DNA of 34,818 bases from Actinomycetes bacterium (GTDB lineage: Bacteria; Actinomycetota; Actinomycetes; Actinomycetales; Microbacteriaceae), in NCBI GenBank assembly GCA_023431405.1, contig JAEYVZ010000057.1, positions 1 to 34,818 on the forward strand. Direction: 5' to 3'. The notes beneath the pieces were generated by a model. The model was not told where the DNA came from and ran no database searches. It saw only the letters and a program-made list of their open reading frames with translations. The translations under genes were made by a program, and so were the position numbers. Positions 25,623 to 31,820 of this stretch are shown in pieces; position 1 is the first letter of the stretch; every line of letters begins with the position of its first letter.

Positions 25623-25652
25623 CAGAAGCACTCGCTTAAAAGCGATCTTCTG
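25623..25652. promoter_or_regulatory. 30-base interrupted palindrome upstream of the XRE regulator
   Basis: CAGAAG (25623-25628) pairs with CTTCTG (25647-25652) and TCGCTT (25632-25637) with AAGCGA (25640-25645), separated only by a small internal asymmetry. It lies 30 bases before the regulator start. It could be an autoregulatory operator or an RNA hairpin in the leader. Confidence 0.65.
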
Positions 25653-25681
25653 GCGGTGTGACCGAAACGAGGAGCTGGACC

Positions 25682-25933
25682 ATGAGTGCTGAACGTCGTG
25701 AGGCGATGATCAGACTTGCCGCCGCGCTCCGTGCGGCCCGCAATGCGCGGGCGTTGTCCCAGGAGCAAGTCGCACACGCTGCGGGTATCGCGGTGGCCAC
25801 GTATGCCCAACTCGAACGAGGGGAATCGCGAGCGAGCCCGAACCCGACGCTGCGGACGCTCGCTCGTGTAGGGCGCGTGCTGCAGACCGACCTCGTCGCA
25901 TTCCTCTCGAGGGAGGCCCCGAGTTCTGAGTGA
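25682..25933 (+). CDS. Small XRE-family helix-turn-helix regulator
   Basis: 83 residues from the ATG at 25682 with GAGGAG about 8 bases upstream; an in-frame GTG at 25658 is rejected because the ribosome binding site would then lie inside the gene. Almost the whole protein is one Cro/C1-type HTH: AAALRAARNARALSQEQVAHAAGI (helices 1-3 within residues 13-36), then VATYAQLERGE, the usual helix 3-4 region, and LARVGRVLQTDLVAFL. There is no ligand domain. It is divergent from the flippase across 192 bases and may control that gene, itself or the lipoprotein downstream; palindromes are present at 25623-25652 and 26046-26069. Confidence 0.9.
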   Translation: MSAERREAMIRLAAALRAARNARALSQEQVAHAAGIAVATYAQLERGESRASPNPTLRTLARVGRVLQTDLVAFLSREAPSSE

Positions 25934-26045
25934 CGAGCCGCGCGTCGAGACCAGGGGATGTTCGCACGCGGCGGCGAATGCGGATCGCCGGTCGCGGCGG
26001 CGGTGCTGAAGTCGCGGTTCGTCAGGTTACGATGACGGTATATCG

Positions 26046-26069
26046 GCATTTAAGCTTAGGTTTAAATGC
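26046..26069. promoter_or_regulatory. AT-rich palindromic operator-like site
   Basis: GCATTTAA (26046-26053) and TTAAATGC (26062-26069) are perfect inverted copies with 8 bases between, in an AT-rich island (about 26036-26076) unusual for this DNA. A TGTAAT -10-like box at 26070-26075 follows directly, so a bound protein would cover the -35 region of the lipoprotein promoter. Confidence 0.6.
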
Positions 26070-26111
26070 TGTAATCGCTTCAGGCGAGCACGAGTCGACA
26101 AGGAGACGGCA

Positions 26112-26753
26112 ATGGGCTTTGCTGAAAAGATCGCGTCGGTACCCTGCGGGCGATGGGTCGTCGCGGGTGCCGTGGTCGCGACGTCGCTGCTGTTCGCAGG
26201 GTGTGGCGCCGCGTCACCCTCATCAGCGGCAGCCGGTGGCGACATGCCGGCCTTCTCCGGCCCGTACGCAGCGGAGCTCGAACAGGCGTGGCGCGAGTCG
26301 GACTCCGACTTCGTTCGCCAGGTGATCGCCGACGAGGTGGTCTCCGATCAGGAGTGGGCGGAACTCGACACGCGCATGACGGAGTGTCTGGCGCGGTCCG
26401 GGCTCGAGTTCGGCGGCTTCGACGACCACGGCACCTACACCGTCGGGCCGTCGCAGCTCTCAGGTGAGGCGCTGTCTCGGGTCGTCGATGCGTGCGAGAT
26501 CAACAGCGGCGAGGTCTGGGTCCACGCCCTCCGACTCGCGATGAACGCCAATCCCGAGAACAGGCCGATCGCCGAGATCATGACCGAATGCCTCGTCAGG
26601 AATGGTGCGCTCTCTCCCGGATACTCGCCGGAGTGGTTCGACCGTGACAGCGAGTCGATGACGTTCCCCTTCCTCAACGGGGGATCGCGCATCTTCTGGC
26701 TCTGCAACGACGACCCCCAGTACGCGGATGCCGGCCCGCCCGCCCGCGCCTGA
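26112..26753 (+). CDS. Predicted lipoprotein with duplicated MTECL motif
   Basis: 213 residues, start set by AAGGAG 6 bases upstream. A signal peptide ends in a lipobox-like LLFAGC with Cys31 as the lipidated residue, followed by a Ser/Ala/Gly linker. The mature domain (about 45-205) contains two similar segments, MTECLARSG at 89-97 and MTECLVRNG at 157-165, plus Cys residues in VDACEIN and FWLCNDD, so two disulfides are possible. I do not recognise a named family; similar short actinobacterial lipoproteins with paired MxxC segments are usually annotated as hypothetical. It is transcribed separately from the XRE gene, with 178 bases and the palindromic site between them. Confidence 0.85.
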   Translation: MGFAEKIASVPCGRWVVAGAVVATSLLFAGCGAASPSSAAAGGDMPAFSGPYAAELEQAWRESDSDFVRQVIADEVVSDQEWAELDTRMTECLARSGLEFGGFDDHGTYTVGPSQLSGEALSRVVDACEINSGEVWVHALRLAMNANPENRPIAEIMTECLVRNGALSPGYSPEWFDRDSESMTFPFLNGGSRIFWLCNDDPQYADAGPPARA

Positions 26754-26794
26754 ATGACGCCCATAGGGGGAAACCCGGCCGCGGTGCAAGGCCT

Positions 26795-26823
26795 TTGCCA
26801 GCCTTCGCGGTCGGTCGCAGACT
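26795..26823 (+). promoter_or_regulatory. Promoter of the LLM oxidoreductase - GH13 operon
   Basis: TTGCCA (26795-26800) and CAGACT (26818-26823) are exactly 17 bases apart, and the -10 box ends 6 bases before the ATG at 26830. There is no Shine-Dalgarno, so translation is probably leaderless. Confidence 0.6.
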
Positions 26824-26829
26824 CGGCGC

Positions 26830-27795
26830 ATGGTCTTCATCGGATATCACGCTTCGCACGAGCAGCTTCCGCCGAGTGCCCTGCTCGAATCGGTCGTGCG
26901 AGCGGAGGCGGCGGGGTTCGACGGGGCGATGTGCTCCGACCATCTCGCCCCGTGGGGTGTGGCGCAGGGCGAATCCGGCTTCGCCTGGAGCTGGCTGGGC
27001 GCGGCCCTGGCATCCACGTCGTTCTCGTTCGGGGTCGTCACGGCTCCCGGCCAGCGCTACCACCCCGTGATCTCGGCGCAGGCGATCGCGACCCTCGAGG
27101 AGATGTTCCCCGGCAGATTCTGGGCCGCGCTCGGCAGCGGCGAGGCGATGAACGAGCACGTCACGGGCGACCCGTGGCCGCCGAAGCCCGCGCGTAACGC
27201 ACGACTCCAGGCCGCGGTCGAGACGATCCGCGACCTTCTCGACGGCAGCGAGGTCACGCGCGACGACGAGATCACCGTTCATCGCGCTCGAGTGTGGAGC
27301 CGGCCGTCCGTCCCGCCGCCCCTGTTCGGCGCCGCTGTCACGGCCGAGACCGCCGGCTGGCTTGCGCAGTGGGCCGACGGACTCGCGACGGTCGCGCAGC
27401 CGCCCGAGAAGCTCGCCGCCGTCGTGAAGGCGTACCGGGATGCCGGGGGTCGCGGTCCGTGCGTGCTACAGGTCCACGTTTCCCTCGAAGACACCGAGGC
27501 CGAGGCGCTCGCTGTGGCGCGGGAGCAGTGGCGGCATGTCGCCATCCACGATGTCTCGCTCTGGGACATCGAGCAGCCGGAAGATTTCGACCGGCTTGCC
27601 GGGGAGCCCACCGACGACGACCTGCACCGGGGCGCGCTCATCTCTGCGGACGCCGAGGAACTCGCCTCCCGCATCGCGGCGCTCGTGCAACTCGGGTTCG
27701 ACCGCGTGTACGTGCATGGCATCAGCACAGACCAGACCGCTTACGTCGAGCGTGCCGCCCGCGACCTGCTTCCCGCCCTCCGGAGGATGCTGTGA
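26830..27795 (+). CDS. LLM-class flavin oxidoreductase (TIGR03885-like, non-F420)
   Basis: 321 residues, a luciferase-like monooxygenase TIM barrel: FIGYHASHEQLPPSALLE at the start, AEAAGFDGAMCSDHLAPW, then GSGEAMNEHVTG and FDRVYVHGISTDQ near the end. The overall pattern matches what I know of TIGR03885, a subgroup thought to have reverted from F420 to a flavin cofactor. Its stop overlaps the GTG of the GH13 gene, so the two products are made together and may act on one metabolite. The substrate is unknown. A leaderless promoter is proposed directly upstream. Confidence 0.88.
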   Translation: MVFIGYHASHEQLPPSALLESVVRAEAAGFDGAMCSDHLAPWGVAQGESGFAWSWLGAALASTSFSFGVVTAPGQRYHPVISAQAIATLEEMFPGRFWAALGSGEAMNEHVTGDPWPPKPARNARLQAAVETIRDLLDGSEVTRDDEITVHRARVWSRPSVPPPLFGAAVTAETAGWLAQWADGLATVAQPPEKLAAVVKAYRDAGGRGPCVLQVHVSLEDTEAEALAVAREQWRHVAIHDVSLWDIEQPEDFDRLAGEPTDDDLHRGALISADAEELASRIAALVQLGFDRVYVHGISTDQTAYVERAARDLLPALRRML

Positions 27796-29453
27796 AGATC
27801 ACCGATACGAGCGACCTGTGGTGGAAGACCGCCGTCATCTACTGCCTCGATGTCGAGACCTACCTCGATTCCAACGGGGACGGCGTGGGCGACTTCACCG
27901 GTCTTGCCCGCCGCATCGACTACCTCGCCGACCTCGGGGTGACGTGCCTGTGGCTCATGCCGTTCTATCCGACCCCGGATCGCGACGACGGGTATGACAT
28001 CAGCGACTTCTACGGTGTCGATCCGAGGCTGGGCAACCACGGCGACTTCGTGGAGGTGCTGCGCACCGCCCACGACCGGGGGATGCGGGTGATCGTCGAT
28101 CTCGTCGTGAACCACACCTCTGACCGGCATCCGTGGTTCGTCTCCGCGCGCCGCAGTCGCACCTCGCCGTACCGCGACTTCTACGTGTGGCGCGACGAGC
28201 CGCCGAAGAACGAGCAGCCCACCGTCTTCCCCGGGGAGGAGGCGAGCGTGTGGGAGCTCGACGAGCGCACGGGCCAGTACTTCCAGCACGTGTTCTACAA
28301 GCACCAACCCGACCTCAACATCGCCAACCCGAGGGTGCGCGATGAGATCGCGAAGGCGATCGGCTTCTGGCTGGCGCTCGGGGTGAGCGGGTTCCGCATC
28401 GATGCCGTGCCGTTCCTCATCGAGCCGCCCGAGGGCGTGGACCTCGGCGACCCGCACGAACTGCTGCGCGACATCAAGCGCTTCCTGCAACGCCGCGCGG
28501 GCGATGCGGCCCTGCTCGGCGAGGTGAACGTGCCCTACGAAGAGCAGTTCCACTTCTTCGGCGGTGAACGTGGCGGGGAGCTCGACCTGCAGTTCGACTT
28601 CGTGGGGATGCAGGCCCTGTACCTGTCGCTCGCCCGAAGCGACCCGTCTCCTCTCGTCGACGCACTCATGTCGCGTCCCGAGATCCCGCCGGAGACGACG
28701 TGGGCGAACTTCGTGCGCAACCACGACGAGCTCACCCTCGACAAGCTCACCGACGCGGAGCGCGAAGAGGTGTTCGCGGCGTTCGGACCAGAGGAGCACC
28801 AGCAGGTGTACGGGCGCGGCATCACTCGGCGACTCCCCCCGATGCTCGGGGGTGACCCGCGTCGGGTGCGCATGGTCTACAGCCTGATGTTCTCGTTGCC
28901 GGGAACCCCGGTGCTGTTCTACGGCGAGGAGATCGGCATGGGCGAGAACCCGGAGATCGAGGGGCGTCAGGCGGTGCGCACACCGATGCAGTGGAGCGAC
29001 GACCGCAATGGCGGATTCTCCTCGGCTCCCCGCAACCGCCTGGTCGCGCCGCTTCCCGGCGACGGGTACGCGCCGGCGCACATCAACGTGCAGCAGCAGC
29101 GCAGCGACCCGGATTCGCTCCTGTCGTTCATCCGGCGGCTCATGAGCCGTTATCGCACGTGCCCCGAGATCGGGTGGGGGCGGCTGGAGATCCTCGACCA
29201 CGACGGCGAGGGTGTGCTCGCGCACGCCGTGGCATCCGACTTCGGCCGCATGATCATGCTCCACAACTTCACCGATGTGGCGGTGCGCCTGAAGGCCGAC
29301 ATCGGCGCCCACGAAGACGGCACGCGACTGCTCGATTTCGACGAGGGCACGGTGATCGACATCGATGGCCGCCGTCGCGTGGAGTTCGAACTGCCCGCGT
29401 ATGGGCACCGGTGGATGCGGGTGTCACCCCCCGGCGACACCCGGTTGGCCTGA
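27792..29453 (+). CDS. GH13 alpha-amylase family enzyme, trehalose synthase-like
   Basis: 553 residues from the GTG at 27792, overlapping the LLM stop; the frame is open upstream only as a shadow of that gene. The (beta/alpha)8 catalytic regions are intact: VDLVVNHTSD, nucleophile Asp204 in GFRIDAVPF, acid/base Glu244 in LLGEVNVP and transition-state Asp312 in NFVRNHDEL. LWLMPFYPTPDRDDGYDIS near the start and the absence of a maltokinase domain point to the trehalose synthase (maltose-trehalose isomerase) side of GH13. The protein is shorter and paired with an LLM enzyme, so the true substrate may differ. It has no signal peptide and should be cytoplasmic. Confidence 0.92.
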   Translation: MKITDTSDLWWKTAVIYCLDVETYLDSNGDGVGDFTGLARRIDYLADLGVTCLWLMPFYPTPDRDDGYDISDFYGVDPRLGNHGDFVEVLRTAHDRGMRVIVDLVVNHTSDRHPWFVSARRSRTSPYRDFYVWRDEPPKNEQPTVFPGEEASVWELDERTGQYFQHVFYKHQPDLNIANPRVRDEIAKAIGFWLALGVSGFRIDAVPFLIEPPEGVDLGDPHELLRDIKRFLQRRAGDAALLGEVNVPYEEQFHFFGGERGGELDLQFDFVGMQALYLSLARSDPSPLVDALMSRPEIPPETTWANFVRNHDELTLDKLTDAEREEVFAAFGPEEHQQVYGRGITRRLPPMLGGDPRRVRMVYSLMFSLPGTPVLFYGEEIGMGENPEIEGRQAVRTPMQWSDDRNGGFSSAPRNRLVAPLPGDGYAPAHINVQQQRSDPDSLLSFIRRLMSRYRTCPEIGWGRLEILDHDGEGVLAHAVASDFGRMIMLHNFTDVAVRLKADIGAHEDGTRLLDFDEGTVIDIDGRRRVEFELPAYGHRWMRVSPPGDTRLA

Positions 29454-29507
29454 GTCGCCCCTGGTTGTGGGGGAGAGGGTTTTAGGAGCGGCGCCGCGGT
29501 GCGCGGG

Positions 29508-29771
29508 TCAGATGAGCGAGAGTTCGCGAAGCTTCGCGGCGACGTCGTCGTTGCTGGGCTCCACGTGGTGCGTCGCGTCGGGGTAGACGACGACGGGTAT
29601 GTTGGTGCGCCCCGAGATGTCACGGGCGACGTCTGCCGCCTCGGGCTGCGCCTCGAGGTCGATGTACGTGTAGGGGATGCCGAGCTCATCGAACTGCGCC
29701 TTCGTGCGGCGGCAGTCGCGGCACCAGTCGGCGCCGAACATCGTGATCGTGTTCTCGGTAGGGGTCGTCAT
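29508..29771 (-). CDS. Glutaredoxin-like protein (mycoredoxin type)
   Basis: 87 residues, one thioredoxin-fold domain. The redox motif CRDC is at 17-20 (GADWCRDCRRTK), followed by LGIPYTYIDLE and the cis-Pro in TNIPVVVYPD. In actinobacteria such proteins reduce mixed disulfides with mycothiol; that role is inferred from size and class. The last residues NDDVAAKLRELSL form the typical final helix. GAGAAT at 29778-29783 on this strand ends 6 bases before the ATG, another leaderless candidate. The gene is convergent with the GH13 gene and divergent from the glycosyltransferase. Confidence 0.92.
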   Translation of the reverse strand: MTTPTENTITMFGADWCRDCRRTKAQFDELGIPYTYIDLEAQPEAADVARDISGRTNIPVVVYPDATHHVEPSNDDVAAKLRELSLI

Positions 29772-29824
29772 ACTTCTATTCTCCGGGATGTTCTTGGGAG
29801 CCGGCTCGACGCAGGCAAGGCGCT

Positions 29825-31045
29825 GTGCAGGCTTTTCGCATCCGCTCAGGGGGTCGTGCGACGATAGACCGCACCGTTTTCTGCACGCTCTCGGGGGACA
29901 CCATCGACCTGTCGATCATCGTGCCGACGTTCAACGAGGCGCCCAATGTGCGGGAGCTCGTGCGTCGCGTCACCAGCGCGGTCTCCGGCATGGATGCCGA
30001 GATCGTCTTCGTCGACGACAGCACCGACGACACCCCCGACGTGATCCGCGCGGTCGCCGCGGAGGCGACCCTGCCCGTTCGCCTCATCCACCGCCCCGAC
30101 CGCACCGGCGGGCTCGGCGGTGCGGTGGTGGCGGGGCTGCGCGCCGCGCAGGCCGATGCGTGCCTCATCATGGACGGCGACCTCCAGCATCCGCCGGAGA
30201 AGATCCCCGAGCTGGTCGCACGCCACCAGGCCGGCGACGTCGATGTCGTGATCGCGTCGCGCTACGCGGGCGGCGGCACCGCGCACGGGCTGGCCGACCG
30301 CTCACGGGTGATGGTGTCGAAGGCATCGACCGCCATCACGAAGGCGATGTTCCCGGTGCGGCTGCGCGAGGTGAGCGACCCGATGACGGGGTTCTTCCTC
30401 GTGTCGCGCGGCGCGATCGACCTCGACGGGCTGCGTCCGCGCGGTTTCAAGATCCTGCTCGAGATCCTGGTGCGCCGCACGTTCCGCATCGCGGAGGTCG
30501 CGTTCGATTTCGCCGACCGGTATGCGGGGGAGTCGAAGGCATCCTTCCGGCAGGGCATGCATTTTCTTGCGCAGCTGGCGGCCCTGCGGTTCGGCAAGAT
30601 GTCGCTTTTCGCGATCATCGGTGGAATCGGTGCGGTCGCCAACGTCGCGATCGTGTGGGCGCTCACCCAGCTCGGGGTCGACTACATCGTCGCGGCCGTC
30701 ATCGCTGCAGAAGCGACCATCGTCGGCAACTTCGTGCTGATCGAGCGTTTCGTCTTCCGTGAGATGCGCGCCCAATCGTCGGGTGTGTGGTCGCGGTTCG
30801 GCAAGTCGTTCGCGTTCAACAACGCGGAGGCGGTGATCCGCATCCCGATCGTCGCGTTCATGGTGGAGACGGGCCACATCTCCGCGGTCGTCGCCACGGC
30901 GGTGACCCTCGTCGTCGCATTCGTGGTGCGCTTCGTGTTCCACTCGCTGGTGGTCTACGCCCCCCGCAAGCCCGGACCGACCACGCCGCTGCGCGGTGCG
31001 CTGGAACGGCTCGACGAGCAGGCGATGGAGCCCGGCGAGCTCTGA
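29825..31045 (+). CDS. GT2 polyprenyl-phosphate sugar synthase fused to GtrA domain
   Basis: 406 residues from the GTG at 29825. The glycosyltransferase family 2 domain (about 28-240) resembles dolichol-phosphate mannose synthase: LSIIVPTFNEAPNV, VFVDDSTDDTPDV, the DxD-type MDGDLQHPPE, and SDPMTGFFLVSRG. Four membrane helices of a GtrA domain follow (about 258-385), ending in a cytosolic tail. It should load a sugar on a polyprenyl phosphate and may help flip it (family knowledge), feeding glycan or protein glycosylation. The start is uncertain: the conserved domain begins at residue 28 and the first 27 residues look non-conserved, yet no ATG, GTG or TTG lies closer to the domain. Confidence 0.9.
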   Translation: MQAFRIRSGGRATIDRTVFCTLSGDTIDLSIIVPTFNEAPNVRELVRRVTSAVSGMDAEIVFVDDSTDDTPDVIRAVAAEATLPVRLIHRPDRTGGLGGAVVAGLRAAQADACLIMDGDLQHPPEKIPELVARHQAGDVDVVIASRYAGGGTAHGLADRSRVMVSKASTAITKAMFPVRLREVSDPMTGFFLVSRGAIDLDGLRPRGFKILLEILVRRTFRIAEVAFDFADRYAGESKASFRQGMHFLAQLAALRFGKMSLFAIIGGIGAVANVAIVWALTQLGVDYIVAAVIAAEATIVGNFVLIERFVFREMRAQSSGVWSRFGKSFAFNNAEAVIRIPIVAFMVETGHISAVVATAVTLVVAFVVRFVFHSLVVYAPRKPGPTTPLRGALERLDEQAMEPGEL

Positions 31046-31143
31046 GGCGTCACAGACAGTGGTTCGACGGCGCCGAGTGGGGTGGGCTCGTGCCTGGGGA
31101 GAGGGGGCGAGCCGTACTCGGCGCCGCCGAGTCTGTGAGGCCT
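31045..31143. repeat. 99-base three-tier inverted repeat between convergent genes
   Basis: Three nested arm pairs are seen. The outer pair is AGGCGTCACAGAC (31045-31057) with GTCTGTGAGGCCT (31131-31143), one mismatch. The middle is CGGCGCCGAGT (31068-31078) with ACTCGGCGCCG (31116-31126), perfect. The inner is GGCTCG (31085-31090) with CGAGCC (31108-31113), around a 17-base G-rich loop. The right arm also holds its own palindrome, ACTCGGC and GCCGAGT around GCC (31116-31132), so alternative folds are possible. It fills the whole gap between the two stop codons. A bidirectional terminator or a REP/MITE-like palindromic element are the main readings. Confidence 0.8.
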
Positions 31144-31146
31144 GTG

Positions 31147-31608
31147 TCAGGCCGTCGCGGAACGCACGCCGAAGTCGTGGAGCGGTTCGGCGTTGACGGA
31201 CTCGAGCGCGCGTCGAAGCTGCGTGCTCGAGGTGTGGGCCGTGTACGGGAAGTACACGACCTCGACGCCGACCTCGGCGAGCTCGCGCTCGAGGCGCTTG
31301 CCCTTCTCGGTTCCGCGCCAGTCATCACCCTTGAAGAAATGGGTGAATCCCACTTCGCGCCACGCGTCGAGCTTGCTCGGCTCGTTCTCCACGTGCACGT
31401 GATCGACGAAGCGGACGTTGCGGACGATCTCCACACGCTCAGCGGTCGGAATGAAGGGCGTGATGCCCTTCGTGACACGCAACATCTCGTCGCTCACGAC
31501 ACCGGCGACGAGGACGTCGCACTGCGCCTTGGCGTGACGAAGGATGTTCAGATGTCCGACGTGAAAGAGATCGAACGCACCTGCGGCATAGCCGATTCGA
31601 ACTGTCAT
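31147..31608 (-). CDS. TagD-like glycerol-3-phosphate cytidylyltransferase
   Basis: 153 residues, a single nucleotidyltransferase domain. GAFDLFHVGH carries the HxGH motif (His16, His19), FKGDDWRGT matches the GDDW motif of TagD-type enzymes, and TSSTQLRRAL stands in for the C-terminal ISTT motif. The similarity to Bacillus TagD along the length is good, so the likely reaction is CTP plus glycerol 3-phosphate giving CDP-glycerol; related enzymes act on other polyol phosphates. A TATGCT -10-like box at 31709-31714 and TTGCGC at 31734-31739 on this strand suggest a leader of about 94 bases containing a 6-pair hairpin (31631-31646). It is divergent from the CDP-alcohol phosphotransferase gene. 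Confidence 0.92.
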   Translation of the reverse strand: MTVRIGYAAGAFDLFHVGHLNILRHAKAQCDVLVAGVVSDEMLRVTKGITPFIPTAERVEIVRNVRFVDHVHVENEPSKLDAWREVGFTHFFKGDDWRGTEKGKRLERELAEVGVEVVYFPYTAHTSSTQLRRALESVNAEPLHDFGVRSATA

Positions 31609-31630
31609 TTGCCCCCCAGCAATGACTCAT

Positions 31631-31646
31631 GGCGATCCCCATCGCC
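31631..31646 (-). promoter_or_regulatory. Hairpin in the leader of the cytidylyltransferase gene
   Basis: GGCGAT and ATCGCC are perfect inverted copies around four bases (CCCC, read as GGGG in this gene's RNA). It ends 22 bases before the ATG, so it could affect ribosome access. Confidence 0.4.
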
Positions 31647-31769
31647 TTCCCCAGAGCGCCGACCCCCGTCAGCGCCGTTCACCAACCCCCCGTCGGCGAA
31701 CGAGGTTCAGCATAGCGCTAAGTGACGGGCGCCGCGCAAGGGGCCCAGCGGTGCGGAGGGTCGACTCCG

Positions 31770-31791
31770 CCCGCCCGCTATAGTGGGCGGG
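31770..31791 (+). promoter_or_regulatory. -10 box inside a GC palindrome upstream of the CDP-alcohol phosphotransferase
   Basis: TATAGT at 31779-31784 is an excellent -10 box. It lies in the 8-base centre of a perfect inverted repeat, CCCGCCC (31770-31776) and GGGCGGG (31785-31791). Transcription would start near 31791, about 30 bases before the ATG. A protein on this palindrome would block the promoter. Confidence 0.65.
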
Positions 31792-31820
31792 TCATCCGAG
31801 ACGGCGAAGGGTTCTCGCAC

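Noticed and set aside
27741..29408. 555-codon minus-strand frame opposite the GH13 gene
   Set aside because: Antisense shadow; GH13 catalytic residues are intact on the plus strand.
29454..29507. G-rich short stem after the GH13 gene as a terminator
   Set aside because: Only a four-pair stem with a long loop; not convincing.
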